Source: Streptomyces himalayensis subsp. himalayensis
GTDB lineage: Bacteria; Actinomycetota; Actinomycetes; Streptomycetales; Streptomycetaceae
Length of the DNA: 64,000 bases
Direction: 5' to 3'
Assembly: GCF_013778455.1 (NCBI RefSeq)
Contig: NZ_JACEHE010000003.1
Span: 1 to 64,000 of the forward strand
The notes below the pieces were generated by a model that made no database searches, had not been told where the DNA came from, and saw only the letters and a program-made list of their open reading frames with translations. The position numbers and the translations under genes were made by a program. Shown here one piece after another: positions 43,032-52,026 of the stretch; within the stretch, counting starts at the first letter, position 1; the number at the start of each line of letters is the position of its first letter.

Positions 43032-44479
43032 GACCGGCTCCCGAACCCGATGCAGACGTTCTTGGTCTGCAGGTAGCTGTCCAGCCCTGCCAGGCCCTTC
43101 TCCCGGCCCCAGCCGCTGTGCTTGTAGCCCCCGAAGGGGAGCTCGACGCCGGTGCCGACACCGGTGGCGTTGACGTAGACCTGACCGGCCCGGATGCCCT
43201 CGGCCAGCCGCATCGCCTTGTCGATGTCCCGGGTCCAGACGTAGGAGGCCAGGCCGTACGGGCTGTCGTTGGCGATGTCCAGGGCCTCGTCGGCGTCGTC
43301 GAAATCGATGACGGTGACGACGGGGCCGAAGATCTCCTCACGGGCGCAACGGGCGTCGTTCGTCAGACCCGTGAGGACGGTCGGCTCGACGTAGTAGCCG
43401 TCGGCCAGGGCCGGGTCGGACGGCGCACCGCCGACACGGACCGTCCCGCCCTCCTGCCGGGCCAGGTCCACGTAGCTCAGCACCCGGTCGCGCTGCCGGG
43501 CCGCGACCAGCGGGCCGATGTCCGGGTCGGTGAGCCCCGGGCCGATGCGCAGGGAGGCGGCGTACGACACCAGCTTGTCGAGGAACTCCTCGGCGCCGCG
43601 CTGGAGCAGCAGCCGGGTGCCGGCCGAGCAGGTCTGGCCGGCGTTGCCGAAGGCCGAGGCCGCGATGGCGGTCAGCGCCAGGTCGAAGTCCGCGTCGGCG
43701 AAGACGACGACCGGCGACTTGCCGCCCAGCTCGGTGACCGACGGCACCACGTTGGCGGCGGCGGCCTGGGCGACCTTGACACCGGTCGCTACCGAGCCGG
43801 TGAAGGTGACCTGGTTGATGTCCGGGTGGCCGGCGAGGGCCGCGCCGGTCTCGCCGTCACCGGGGACCACGTTCAGCACGCCCGGCGGAAGACCGCACTC
43901 GAGGGCGATCCTGCCGATCTCCAGCGGGGTGAGCGGCGCCTCCGGCGACGGCTTGAGCACCACCGTGCACCCTGCCGCGAGTGCCGGAGCCGAGCCCCGC
44001 GCGGTGTTCTGCAGCGGGTAGTTGAACGGGATGATCTGGCCGGAGACACCGATCGGCTCACGGACCGTGTAGTCCATCAGGCCGGGGCCGAGGGGGATCG
44101 TCGTGCCGCCGAGCTTGTCGGCGGCGCCCGCGTAGAACTCGAAGTAGCGGGCCGCCGCTTCGACATCGGCCTTGGCCTGGCTGAGGGGCTTGCCGACGTC
44201 CTGGCTCTCCAGTCGCGCCAGCCGTTCGCCCTGGTAGCGGATGGCCTCGGCGATCCGGAACAGGATCCGGCCCCGGTCGGCGGCACGCATCCGGGCCCAC
44301 TCGGTGAAGGCCGAGCGCGCCGCCGCCACCGCCTGGTCCACGTCCGCCTTGCCGGCGAGCGCCACCTGGGCGATGGCCGTGCCGTTCGACGGGTCCAGGA
44401 CGGTGAAGGAGCGTCCGTCGGCGGCCGGTTTCTGCTTGCCGTCGATCAGCAGCTCGGTCAGCTGAAGTTCGGCGCTCAT
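43028..44479 (-). CDS. NAD(P)-dependent aldehyde dehydrogenase
   Basis: The 483-residue ALDH has PFNYPLQNTARG, ELGGKSPVV with the general-base Glu and GQTCSAG with the catalytic Cys. It resembles betaine- and aminobutyraldehyde dehydrogenases (PuuC/PatD type). It would oxidise the aldehyde made by the flavin oxidase or the aminotransferase to a carboxylic acid. ATGA overlaps join it to the deacylase before it and the reductase after it. Confidence 0.88.
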   Translation of the reverse strand: MSAELQLTELLIDGKQKPAADGRSFTVLDPSNGTAIAQVALAGKADVDQAVAAARSAFTEWARMRAADRGRILFRIAEAIRYQGERLARLESQDVGKPLSQAKADVEAAARYFEFYAGAADKLGGTTIPLGPGLMDYTVREPIGVSGQIIPFNYPLQNTARGSAPALAAGCTVVLKPSPEAPLTPLEIGRIALECGLPPGVLNVVPGDGETGAALAGHPDINQVTFTGSVATGVKVAQAAAANVVPSVTELGGKSPVVVFADADFDLALTAIAASAFGNAGQTCSAGTRLLLQRGAEEFLDKLVSYAASLRIGPGLTDPDIGPLVAARQRDRVLSYVDLARQEGGTVRVGGAPSDPALADGYYVEPTVLTGLTNDARCAREEIFGPVVTVIDFDDADEALDIANDSPYGLASYVWTRDIDKAMRLAEGIRAGQVYVNATGVGTGVELPFGGYKHSGWGREKGLAGLDSYLQTKNVCIGFGSRS

Positions 44480-45429
44480 GGCCGGATCTCCCCCTGCACC
44501 TCGCCGAAGATGACGACCTCGTCGCCCGGACGGACCGTGCGGATCCGGCGCACCCAGAGAACGATGCCGTCCTGCGGGGCGCGGACCTCCTCCAGCGTGT
44601 TGCCGTAGTGGTCGACGATGTGGGCGATCAGGTCGCCTTCCTTGCAGGTCTCCCCCGGCTCGGCGTGCCCCACGAAGAAGCCGCCGGCGTCCGAGCGGGC
44701 GAAGGTGCCGGAGACGGTCGTGTACGTGTCGCGCAGCTCCGCCGCGCCGTCGGTCATCTTCAGCTGCCGCATGATGTTGCGGATGGCGTGGGCGTGCAGT
44801 TCGACGTTCGGCTCGCGGTAGGTGCCGCCGCCGACCTCGATGGTGATGGCGGGCTTGCCGGCCGCGAGGGTGGGGTGCCGGACTGTGCCGCCCCACTTGC
44901 CGCCCTTCCACACCAGCTCGTGTCCGGCTGCCAGGGCCAGGTCCGTGGCCAGCTCCTCGTAGCCCCCCTGGAGGATGACGAGCGGGGCGATCTCCCCGAA
45001 GGTGCCGCCGGTGTGCAGGTCGACGAGGGCGTCGATGGCGGGGACGACCTGCTCGACGAAAGTAGCGGCCAGGCGCAGGGAGTACGAGCCGTCCGCGTCG
45101 CCCGGGAAGATGCGGTTCAGGTTGAGATAGTCGAGGCCGCTGGTGCGGGCCGCGGCCTCGAAGGCCGGGGTGTTCATGCAGGGGATGCCGACGAGCGTGC
45201 CGCGCAGGGTGGCCGGGTCGATCTCGGCGAGTACGCGGCGGATGGCCTCCTGGCCGTCGTACTCGTCGCCGTGCACGCCCGCGTCCACGCACAGGACCGG
45301 GCCGTCCTGTGCGCCGTTGACGACGATCAGGGGTATGCCGAGCTCCACGCCGTAGGTGCTGGTGCCGACGGGGATGAGCCCTTGGGCGCGCTCGCCGGGG
45401 GCAACGGTGAGTGGACCGATGGAGTACAT
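44476..45429 (-). CDS. Zinc deacylase 1 (AstE/aspartoacylase, DoeB-like)
   Basis: The 317-residue enzyme has the M14-type zinc ligands in AGVHGDEYDG and VDLHTGG and the C-terminal lipoyl-like beta domain of DoeB-type proteins (PQDGIVLWVRRIRTVRPGDE). Relatives remove acetyl or succinyl groups from amino acids; DoeB deacetylates N-acetyl-diaminobutyrate in ectoine breakdown. ATG 45429 has AAAGGAA upstream; an in-frame ATG 14 codons earlier overlaps the repeat array. A paralogue lies at 50963-52021. Confidence 0.83.
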   Translation of the reverse strand: MYSIGPLTVAPGERAQGLIPVGTSTYGVELGIPLIVVNGAQDGPVLCVDAGVHGDEYDGQEAIRRVLAEIDPATLRGTLVGIPCMNTPAFEAAARTSGLDYLNLNRIFPGDADGSYSLRLAATFVEQVVPAIDALVDLHTGGTFGEIAPLVILQGGYEELATDLALAAGHELVWKGGKWGGTVRHPTLAAGKPAITIEVGGGTYREPNVELHAHAIRNIMRQLKMTDGAAELRDTYTTVSGTFARSDAGGFFVGHAEPGETCKEGDLIAHIVDHYGNTLEEVRAPQDGIVLWVRRIRTVRPGDEVVIFGEVQGEIRP

Positions 45430-45440
45430 GTGGTTCCTTT

Positions 45441-45506
45441 CAAGAGCGATGCAAGATCGATGCAAGAGCAATGCACGAGCGTTGCAAGAGCGGTGCGTAA
45501 GCAGGC
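45441..45506. repeat. 11-bp tandem repeat array before deacylase 1
   Basis: Five units of 11 bases run without gaps from 45441 to 45495: CAAGAGCGATG, CAAGATCGATG, CAAGAGCAATG, CACGAGCGTTG and CAAGAGCGGTG, with a degenerate sixth to 45506. They fill the 78-base gap between the aminotransferase stop and the deacylase start, ending just before the ribosome site. The 11-base period places each unit on the same face of the helix, as in protein-binding arrays. No coding role fits because 11 is not a multiple of three. Confidence 0.8.
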
Positions 45507-45507
45507 G

Positions 45508-46890
45508 TCACAGGCGGGCGGACGCCTCGTCCAGGGTGTCCGCGATGATGTCGGCGATACGGTCGAGGAGTTGGCGGTCGCTGATCAGCGGGGGCGCGAT
45601 CTGGACCAGCGGGGCGGAGCGGTTGTAGACGCGGGCCAGGAGTCCGGCCTCGCGCAGCCGGCGCGGGATCAGGTCGACGATCAGGTCGGCCCGGACGGTG
45701 TCGCTGAAGCCGCCGTCGTCCAGGTCGCCGACGAGTTCGCAGGCGTAGAAGAACCCGGCGCCGCGTACGTCACCGACGATCGGCAGCGCGACCAGGGACG
45801 CCATGCGGTCGGCGAGACGGCCCTGCTGATCCCGTACGTTCTCCAGGATCCGGTCGCGCTCCATGATCTCCAGGCTGCGCAGGGCGATGGCCGCGCTCAG
45901 CGGATGTCCGGCGAAGGTGTAGCCGTGGTTGAGGACCGCGCCGGGTCGATTGATGACGTCAACTACGCGGTTGCTGACGAGAGTTGCGCCCATGGGGGCG
46001 TATCCGGCGGTGATGCCCTTGGCGACGGTGACGATGTCTGGGCGGGCACCGTAGCAGTCGCCGCCGAACCACTCCCCCAGCCGGCCGAAGGCGGTGATGA
46101 CCTCGTCGGCGACGAGCAGGAAGCCGTACCGGTCGGCCAGGGCGCGCAGGCCGGGCCAGTAACCCTGGGGCGGGGTGATGCAGCCGCCCCGGTTCTGCAC
46201 CGGCTCGGCGATGAGCATGGCGATCGTCTCCGGGCCCTCGGCCAGGATCGCGGCCTCCAGCTCGGCGAGCAGCCGGGCGGTGAACGTCTCGTCGTCGCTG
46301 TACTCGGGGGCGAGGCCGAAGCGGTTGGTGTTGGACACGAACCGGGTGTCGATCGCCGGCGGGCCGTACGGCTCCGTCAGGCCCGGGTCGTCGGTGAGCG
46401 ACAGGGTGCCGATGGTCAGCCCGTGATAGGCGCCGCGCCGGGCGATGGCCTTGGTGCGGCCCGGCTCGCCGCGCAGAGCGTGATAGCGGCGGGCGATCTT
46501 CCAGGCGGTCTCGACGGCTTCGGCGCCGCCGCTCGAGAAGAAGGTGTGCTCGATGTCCACTGGGGCGATTCGGGACAGCCGCTCGGCGAGTTCGATCGCC
46601 GTCGGATGCGCGGAGTTGGTCCACAGCGGGCTGTAGCACAGCTCACGCAGTTGCTTTTCGGCGGCCTCGGCGAACTCAGAGCCGTAGGAGTAGCCGAGTT
46701 GGCAGCAGTACAGCCCCGACAGGCCGTCGATGTAGCGCCTGCCGTCCGCGTCGTCGACGTACGGGCCCTCCCCTCGCCGGACGACGAGGAGGTCTTCGCC
46801 CTCGGGGCCGAGCGAGCCGTTGGCAGTCATGTTCAGCAGCAGGTGCCGCTGGGCGGTGGCGGCGGTCGGCTGAGCGGTGGTGGTGGTCAT
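45508..46890 (-). CDS. Class III PLP aminotransferase (omega-amino acid type)
   Basis: The 460-residue transaminase has SGLYCCQLGY, SSGGAEAVETAWK, the Asp of LVADEVITAFGR and the PLP Lys in TVAKGITAGYAP. It resembles beta-alanine/putrescine-pyruvate aminotransferases (SpuC-like). It would convert a terminal amine to the aldehyde oxidised by the cluster's ALDH. Its ATG overlaps the permease stop (ATGA), so it is translated with the importer. Confidence 0.87.
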   Translation of the reverse strand: MTTTTAQPTAATAQRHLLLNMTANGSLGPEGEDLLVVRRGEGPYVDDADGRRYIDGLSGLYCCQLGYSYGSEFAEAAEKQLRELCYSPLWTNSAHPTAIELAERLSRIAPVDIEHTFFSSGGAEAVETAWKIARRYHALRGEPGRTKAIARRGAYHGLTIGTLSLTDDPGLTEPYGPPAIDTRFVSNTNRFGLAPEYSDDETFTARLLAELEAAILAEGPETIAMLIAEPVQNRGGCITPPQGYWPGLRALADRYGFLLVADEVITAFGRLGEWFGGDCYGARPDIVTVAKGITAGYAPMGATLVSNRVVDVINRPGAVLNHGYTFAGHPLSAAIALRSLEIMERDRILENVRDQQGRLADRMASLVALPIVGDVRGAGFFYACELVGDLDDGGFSDTVRADLIVDLIPRRLREAGLLARVYNRSAPLVQIAPPLISDRQLLDRIADIIADTLDEASARL

Positions 46891-47753
46891 ACGGTCTCGC
46901 CTCCGGGGTTGGCGACCCCTGCCGTGTTCTCGACTGACAGCAGAGAGCCCTGTCGTCCGGAGCCGAGCCAGCGCGCCAGGGCGACCAGGGCGAGGGCGAG
47001 GATGGCGAGGGCGATGAGGATGGCGCTGATCGCGGTGACGCTGGGGTCGATTTCGAAGGTCAGGGAGTTGTAGACCTGCACCGGCAGGGTGACGGTGTCG
47101 ACCGAGGAGAGGAACTGGGAGATGTAGAACTCGTCGAAGCTGGTGATGAAGGAGAAGATCGCGGCGGCGATCATGCCGGGGGCGGCGAGGGGGAAGGTGA
47201 TCCGCCGGGCGATCGTGAGGCGGCCGGCGCCCATGCTGGCGGCGGCGTCCTCCAGGCGTTCGTCGATGCCGCGCAGGGTCGCGATCAGGATCAGCACCGC
47301 GATGGGTGCGGCCAGCACGGTGTGCCCGAGGGCGATGGCGATGGGGCTGCCCAGCATCGCGGCGGGCTCGAAGAGCAGGAACAGGCCCAGTGCGGTGACG
47401 ATCTGCGGGATGACCAGGGGTCCGAGGACCAGGGCGTAGACGGCGGAGCGCAGCGGGAGTTCGCTGCGCGTGAGTGCGGTTGCCGCGGTCACGCCGATGA
47501 TGAGGGAGAACACGGTGCTCAGGGCGGCGACCAGGGCGCTCAGGGAGAGCGCGGCGGGCCATTTGCTGCCGTCGGCGAACAGCGCCTGGTACCAGTTCAG
47601 CGTCCAGGTGTCGGGGGGGAAGGAGGCGAAGGCGTTGTTGCTGAAGGAGGTGACGAGGATGACCACGATCGGCAGCGCCAAAAACAGCAGGATCACGGTG
47701 GCGACGGCGGTCAGGACGATCCGCCCGGCCAGGGTGCTGCGCAGTTCCATCAT
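46887..47753 (-). CDS. Polyamine-type ABC permease (PotC-like)
   Basis: The 288-residue protein has six membrane segments and the EAA loop (LEDAAASMGAGRLTIARRIT). It is the second permease of a Pot-type importer and overlaps both its partner permease and the aminotransferase gene by four bases. Confidence 0.87.
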   Translation of the reverse strand: MMELRSTLAGRIVLTAVATVILLFLALPIVVILVTSFSNNAFASFPPDTWTLNWYQALFADGSKWPAALSLSALVAALSTVFSLIIGVTAATALTRSELPLRSAVYALVLGPLVIPQIVTALGLFLLFEPAAMLGSPIAIALGHTVLAAPIAVLILIATLRGIDERLEDAAASMGAGRLTIARRITFPLAAPGMIAAAIFSFITSFDEFYISQFLSSVDTVTLPVQVYNSLTFEIDPSVTAISAILIALAILALALVALARWLGSGRQGSLLSVENTAGVANPGGETV

Positions 47754-48643
47754 GTGGCGCTCCTCTTCCTACGGCTGGCGCCGAGCGAGGTGACGAGTTT
47801 GACCAGCAGCAGTCCGGCGAAGGTGATCAGCAGCAGGAGGACGCCCTGAGCGGCCGCCCCGTTCCACTGGTTCTCTTTCATCACCTGCTGGTTGATCAGG
47901 GTGGCGATCATCGTCTGGTTGGGTCCGCCCATCAGGGCGGGGGTGATGTAGTAGCCCAGCGAGAGGATGAAGCTGAGCAGTCCGGCGCTGGCCAGGCCGG
48001 GCGAGACCAGCGGCAGGTAGATGCGGCGGAAGATCGTTATGCGTCCGGCGCCCATGCTGGCCGCGGCCGCGAGCAGCCGGCGGTCCACGCCGCGCATCAC
48101 GCCGTACAGCAGCAGCACCGTGTACGGGAGCATCATGGAGGTGGTGCCGATGACCACGCCCAGCTCGTTGTACAGCAGCTGGAACGGCGCCCCCGGCAGG
48201 GACAGGCCGGTCAGGGTCTCGTTCACCAGGCCCTTGTCGCCGAGCATGATGATCCAGCCGTAGGTGCGCACCAGGGCGCTGATGAAGTGCGGCACGACCA
48301 CGATCAGCATGGCCACTCCGGCCCACAGGGGCTTGAGCCGGGAGATCGCGTTGGCCAGGACGAAGCCGAAGACGAGGCTGAGCAGCGCGGTCTCCGCTGA
48401 GATCCGCAGCGTGGTGAACAGGACGGAGAGGTTGACGCCGGTCAGCGCGTCGGCGTACCAGTGCAGCGTCAGTGCGCCGTCGGTGTCCTTGAGGCTGAGG
48501 AACAGCGTGCTGAAGATCGGGTAGACGAACAGCACCAGCAGATAGACGACGACCGGCAGCGCGTACAGGATCCCAATCCGGGTCTTGCGCGAGGCCAGGA
48601 GCTTGCGCGGACGGGCAGGGGCCGTGGTGGTGAGGGCGGCCAT
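47750..48643 (-). CDS. Polyamine-type ABC permease (PotB-like)
   Basis: The 297-residue protein has six membrane segments, a first long periplasmic loop and the EAA segment AAAASMGAGRITIFRRIYLP. It starts three bases after the ATPase stop and pairs with the PotC-like permease. Confidence 0.87.
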   Translation of the reverse strand: MAALTTTAPARPRKLLASRKTRIGILYALPVVVYLLVLFVYPIFSTLFLSLKDTDGALTLHWYADALTGVNLSVLFTTLRISAETALLSLVFGFVLANAISRLKPLWAGVAMLIVVVPHFISALVRTYGWIIMLGDKGLVNETLTGLSLPGAPFQLLYNELGVVIGTTSMMLPYTVLLLYGVMRGVDRRLLAAAASMGAGRITIFRRIYLPLVSPGLASAGLLSFILSLGYYITPALMGGPNQTMIATLINQQVMKENQWNGAAAQGVLLLLITFAGLLLVKLVTSLGASRRKRSAT

Positions 48644-48646
48644 GGC

Positions 48647-49786
48647 TCACCCTCCCTGTTCGGTGGGGAAGAGGTTGACGTCGTCGGGGTCTGCGGTGAT
48701 CCCGATCCGCTCGCCGGTGACGGGGCCGCGGCCGGCCGGTACCTCCAGGCGCAGCGGCGGCGCGTCATCGCCGTCGACCCGCACACCCGCGCGGACCAGA
48801 GTGCCCACGTACGTGGCGGTCTCCACCGTGCCGGTACAGAAACCGTCGTCGGGGGCAGAGACCCGCAGCCGGCCCGGCTGGACCGCCGCTTTCACCGGGG
48901 TGCCGATGGCCAGGTCGTGGCGGCGCGCCTTCAGCAGCCCCCCGGACCCGTCGAGGCGGACCAGGGTGTGGGCGTCGGTGTGCTGCTCGATGCGGCCGGG
49001 CAGGAAGTTGGCCGCGCCCAGGAAGTCCGCGACGAACGGGGTCCTCGGCCGCTCAAACAACTCCCGCGGCGTGTCGAACTGCTCGATCAGCCCGTTGCGC
49101 ATCACCGCGATCCGGTCCGACAGGACCAGCGCTTCTTCCTGATCGTGCGTCACATAGATGACGGTCAGGCCGAGTTCCTGCTGGATGGTCTTGATCTCGA
49201 CCTGGAGCTGGTCGCGGAGCTTCTTGTCCAGGGCGCCCAGGGGCTCGTCCATCAAGATCACCGGCGGGCGGTAGACCAGCGCGCGGCACAGCGCGACGCG
49301 CTGCTGCTGGCCGCCGGACAGCTCGCGCGGCTTGCGGCTGCCGAACCCGGACAGGCCGGCGATCTCCAGGGTCTCCCCCACCCGCCGGCGGATCTCGTTC
49401 TTCGGCACTCCGCGCAGGGTGAGCGGGAAGGCGACGTTCTCGCTCACGCTCATGTGCGGGAAGAGTAGGTACTGCTGAAAGACGAACCCCAGGTTGCGTT
49501 TTTGCGGGGCGAGCCGGGTGACGTCGCGGTCCCCGACGGTGATGGTGCCGGAGTCCGGCTCGCAGAACCCGGCGATCATCATCAGAGTGGTGGTCTTGCC
49601 CGACCCCGAGGCACCCAGGAACGTGACGAACTCCCCCGCCGCGATCTCCATGGACGCCTCGTCGACAGCGACGACGTCCCCGTACGTCTTGCGCAGCGCC
49701 ACCACCGACAGCGCCTTGCCCGTCGTCGTGGCCGACGCGGCGCCGGCCGTCTCGACAGAAGGAGTAACCACACCATGTTCAGCCAC
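48647..49786 (-). CDS. Polyamine-type ABC transporter ATPase (PotA-like)
   Basis: The 379-residue ATPase has Walker A GASGSGKTT, signature ELSGGQQQRVAL, Walker B VILMDEPLGALD and the switch His in YVTHDQEEA, followed by a TOBE domain. It powers the importer encoded around it. The GTG start lies inside the end of the binding-protein gene (8-base overlap). Confidence 0.92.
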   Translation of the reverse strand: MAEHGVVTPSVETAGAASATTTGKALSVVALRKTYGDVVAVDEASMEIAAGEFVTFLGASGSGKTTTLMMIAGFCEPDSGTITVGDRDVTRLAPQKRNLGFVFQQYLLFPHMSVSENVAFPLTLRGVPKNEIRRRVGETLEIAGLSGFGSRKPRELSGGQQQRVALCRALVYRPPVILMDEPLGALDKKLRDQLQVEIKTIQQELGLTVIYVTHDQEEALVLSDRIAVMRNGLIEQFDTPRELFERPRTPFVADFLGAANFLPGRIEQHTDAHTLVRLDGSGGLLKARRHDLAIGTPVKAAVQPGRLRVSAPDDGFCTGTVETATYVGTLVRAGVRVDGDDAPPLRLEVPAGRGPVTGERIGITADPDDVNLFPTEQGG

Positions 49787-50888
49787 GAGCCCACTCCAGC
49801 CAGCGCTTGGTGACGGCCGCTTCGTTGTTCAGCCACCAGTCGATGTCGGTGTCGAAGCCCTTGTCGTAGTACTTGGGCGCACCCGCCAGGGCGTTGCGCT
49901 CGTCCTCGGTGAGCTTGGCGTAGGCCAGCGGCGACGACGGGTTCGACGGGAACGCCTTGGCCAGCGCGGCCTGGCTCTCGGCCCGCAGCGCGAAGTCCAT
50001 CAGCTGGTAGGCGCCGTCCACATTGGCCGCGCCCTTGGCGATGGCATAGCCCTGGAACTGGCGGCGCATACCGGCCAGCTGCCGGGCCACCGGCACCCCC
50101 TGCTTCTGCAGATCGGCGATCCGGCCGTCCCACACGGTGGACATCGTGACCTCCTGGCGGCTCAGCAGCACGCCGGGCAGCGGGCCGCTGTCCCAGAACT
50201 TCTTGATGTCGGCCCGCAGCCGGGTCAGCACCTTGAAAGCGCGGTCCACATCCAGCGGATACAGCTTGTCGATCGGGACGCCGTCGGCCAGCAGCGCGAA
50301 CTCCAGCTCCGGCAGGTCACCGTCCGGGCTGACCATCGAGCGGCCGCCCGTGAAAGCCTTGGTGTCCCAGAAGTCCGCCCACGACTCGGGCTTCTTACCG
50401 CCGAAGGCGTCCGTGCGGTACGCGATGCACTGGCCGTAGAAACTGTTGCCGATCGCATGCTCGGTGATCTGGTTCTCGGGGATCTTCGCGCTCTTCACGC
50501 TCTTGACCCGCTCGGGGTCCAGCGCCTCCAGAGCGTCATGCTTCACGTACTTTTGGTGCGACATCATCGAGTTGTTGATCAGGTCGCACTGCGGGCGGCC
50601 CTGCTTGATCTGCGCCAGCAGCGGGGCATCGTCCACGTTGAGCACCTTGACACTGATGCCCGTCTCCTGGGTGAACGGCGTGTAGATCGCCTTCTGCAGG
50701 GCTGCACCGAAGGAACCGCCACTGTCGCGGACGATCACCGTCTTGCCGCCCTTCCCACCGGTGCCGGTGGAAGTGCTGCGGCTGGTGCCGGTACCGCAGG
50801 CGCTGAGGGTGGTCGCGGCGGCGACACCCGCCGTGACCCCGCCTATTCCTCGCAGGAAGAGTCTGCGGTCTATTCGGGCATCTTTCAT
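49779..50888 (-). CDS. Polyamine-type ABC solute-binding lipoprotein (PotD-like)
   Basis: The 369-residue protein has a Tat motif (DRRLFLRGI) and a lipobox (TTLSACG), then a family-1/PotD fold (TVIVRDSGGSFGAALQKA, QCIAYRTDAFG, AYQLMDFAL). It would capture a polyamine, an acylated amine or a related cationic compound outside the membrane. AGGAGG lies six bases before ATG 50888. The 74-base gap upstream, after deacylase 2, is long enough for a separate promoter. Confidence 0.87.
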   Translation of the reverse strand: MKDARIDRRLFLRGIGGVTAGVAAATTLSACGTGTSRSTSTGTGGKGGKTVIVRDSGGSFGAALQKAIYTPFTQETGISVKVLNVDDAPLLAQIKQGRPQCDLINNSMMSHQKYVKHDALEALDPERVKSVKSAKIPENQITEHAIGNSFYGQCIAYRTDAFGGKKPESWADFWDTKAFTGGRSMVSPDGDLPELEFALLADGVPIDKLYPLDVDRAFKVLTRLRADIKKFWDSGPLPGVLLSRQEVTMSTVWDGRIADLQKQGVPVARQLAGMRRQFQGYAIAKGAANVDGAYQLMDFALRAESQAALAKAFPSNPSSPLAYAKLTEDERNALAGAPKYYDKGFDTDIDWWLNNEAAVTKRWLEWARG

Positions 50889-50962
50889 CGTGTGCCTCCT
50901 GGTGGTACTGGCCGCGCGAAGGGGAGCGGCTGGGGACGTGGGAAGGGGGGCTTGAAGGGGGT

Positions 50963-52021
50963 CTAGTGGCGGGGGGCCGCCTCGTCGGATCCGGTACCCA
51001 CGCCGGGGACCGAGAGGGTGTCGGGGCTCGGGGGCATGTCGGGGTCCCACGGGATGGCGAGGGCGGCGAGTTCGGTGCCGGGGGCGACGGTGAGGCCGTG
51101 CATGCCGTAGATGATCCGTCCGCCGGCCGGGGCGTGGACCGTGTGCTCCGTGCCGTCGGCCGGGTCGACGATGCGGCCGAGGAGGTCGCCCTCCGCCACT
51201 TCGCCGATGACGTCGGCGTCGAAGGAGAACTCCGGGTACCACAGGCCGGTGGCGTCGGCGGTGACGCCGGCGGACCAGACCCACGTGCGGATCGGGGCCG
51301 GGGCGGAGCCGTCCTGGTCGAGGACGCCCAGGTGGCGCAGTGCCGTGAGGAGGCCGTCGACGCGACGGAGGGCCGTGGGCTCGTCCCGCTGGCCGAGTGA
51401 GCCCACCTCGACCAGGACCGCCGAGATGCCCCGGCGGGCAGCGGCGGCGTGGCTGTTGCCGCCCTCGGCCGTCAGCCCGATCATGACGTCCTCGATACCG
51501 AAGGACCCGGCCAGTTCGGCCGTCGCCTTGTCGAGGTCCGGGTCACCGGTGAGGCGGTAGCCGACGAAGTCCCGCAGGACCTGGTCGATGCCGCCGCAGT
51601 GCAGGTCGATGTAGACGTCGGCGCCGTCGACGAGGTGGGCGAAGAGCCAGGCGGCCAGCCGCTCGGTGGGGCCGCCGTCCGGGTCGCCGGGGAAGACGCG
51701 GTTGATGTTCACGCCGTCCACCGGGGAGACGTTGAGCCGGCCCTCGTACACGGCGTTGGGGTTGGCGACCGGACAGATGATCACCTGCCCGCGCACCTCA
51801 CCGGGTTCCAGCAGGTCTGCCAGGCGCACGGCGGCGTCGATAGGCGTGAACTCGCCGCCGTGCACCCCCGCGGTGATGACGACGCGAGGGCCGGGGCGGG
51901 TGCCGTTGACCAGGGTCAGCGGGATGTCCGCGGTGAGGGTGCCGAGGTCGGCGGTAACGGTGCCGCGGGTCTTGGTGCCGGGCTCGGCGCTCAGGGGGCC
52001 GATGTGGAGCTTGTCGGTCAT
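50963..52021 (-). CDS. Zinc deacylase 2 (AstE/aspartoacylase, DoeB-like)
   Basis: The 352-residue enzyme has zinc ligands in AGVHGGEFTP and IDLHCGG and the C-terminal beta domain (GTEHTVHAPAGGRIIYGMHG). It is clearly related to deacylase 1 but too divergent for a recent copy, so the two may remove different acyl groups or act at different steps. ATG 52021 has GGAGG ten bases before it; an alternative GTG three codons upstream would overlap the oxidase stop as GTGA. Confidence 0.82.
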   Translation of the reverse strand: MTDKLHIGPLSAEPGTKTRGTVTADLGTLTADIPLTLVNGTRPGPRVVITAGVHGGEFTPIDAAVRLADLLEPGEVRGQVIICPVANPNAVYEGRLNVSPVDGVNINRVFPGDPDGGPTERLAAWLFAHLVDGADVYIDLHCGGIDQVLRDFVGYRLTGDPDLDKATAELAGSFGIEDVMIGLTAEGGNSHAAAARRGISAVLVEVGSLGQRDEPTALRRVDGLLTALRHLGVLDQDGSAPAPIRTWVWSAGVTADATGLWYPEFSFDADVIGEVAEGDLLGRIVDPADGTEHTVHAPAGGRIIYGMHGLTVAPGTELAALAIPWDPDMPPSPDTLSVPGVGTGSDEAAPRH

Positions 52022-52026
52022 GGTCG

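Noticed and set aside
45441..45506. The repeat array as a CRISPR
   Set aside because: Units are 11 bases, contiguous and without spacers, and no cas genes are present.
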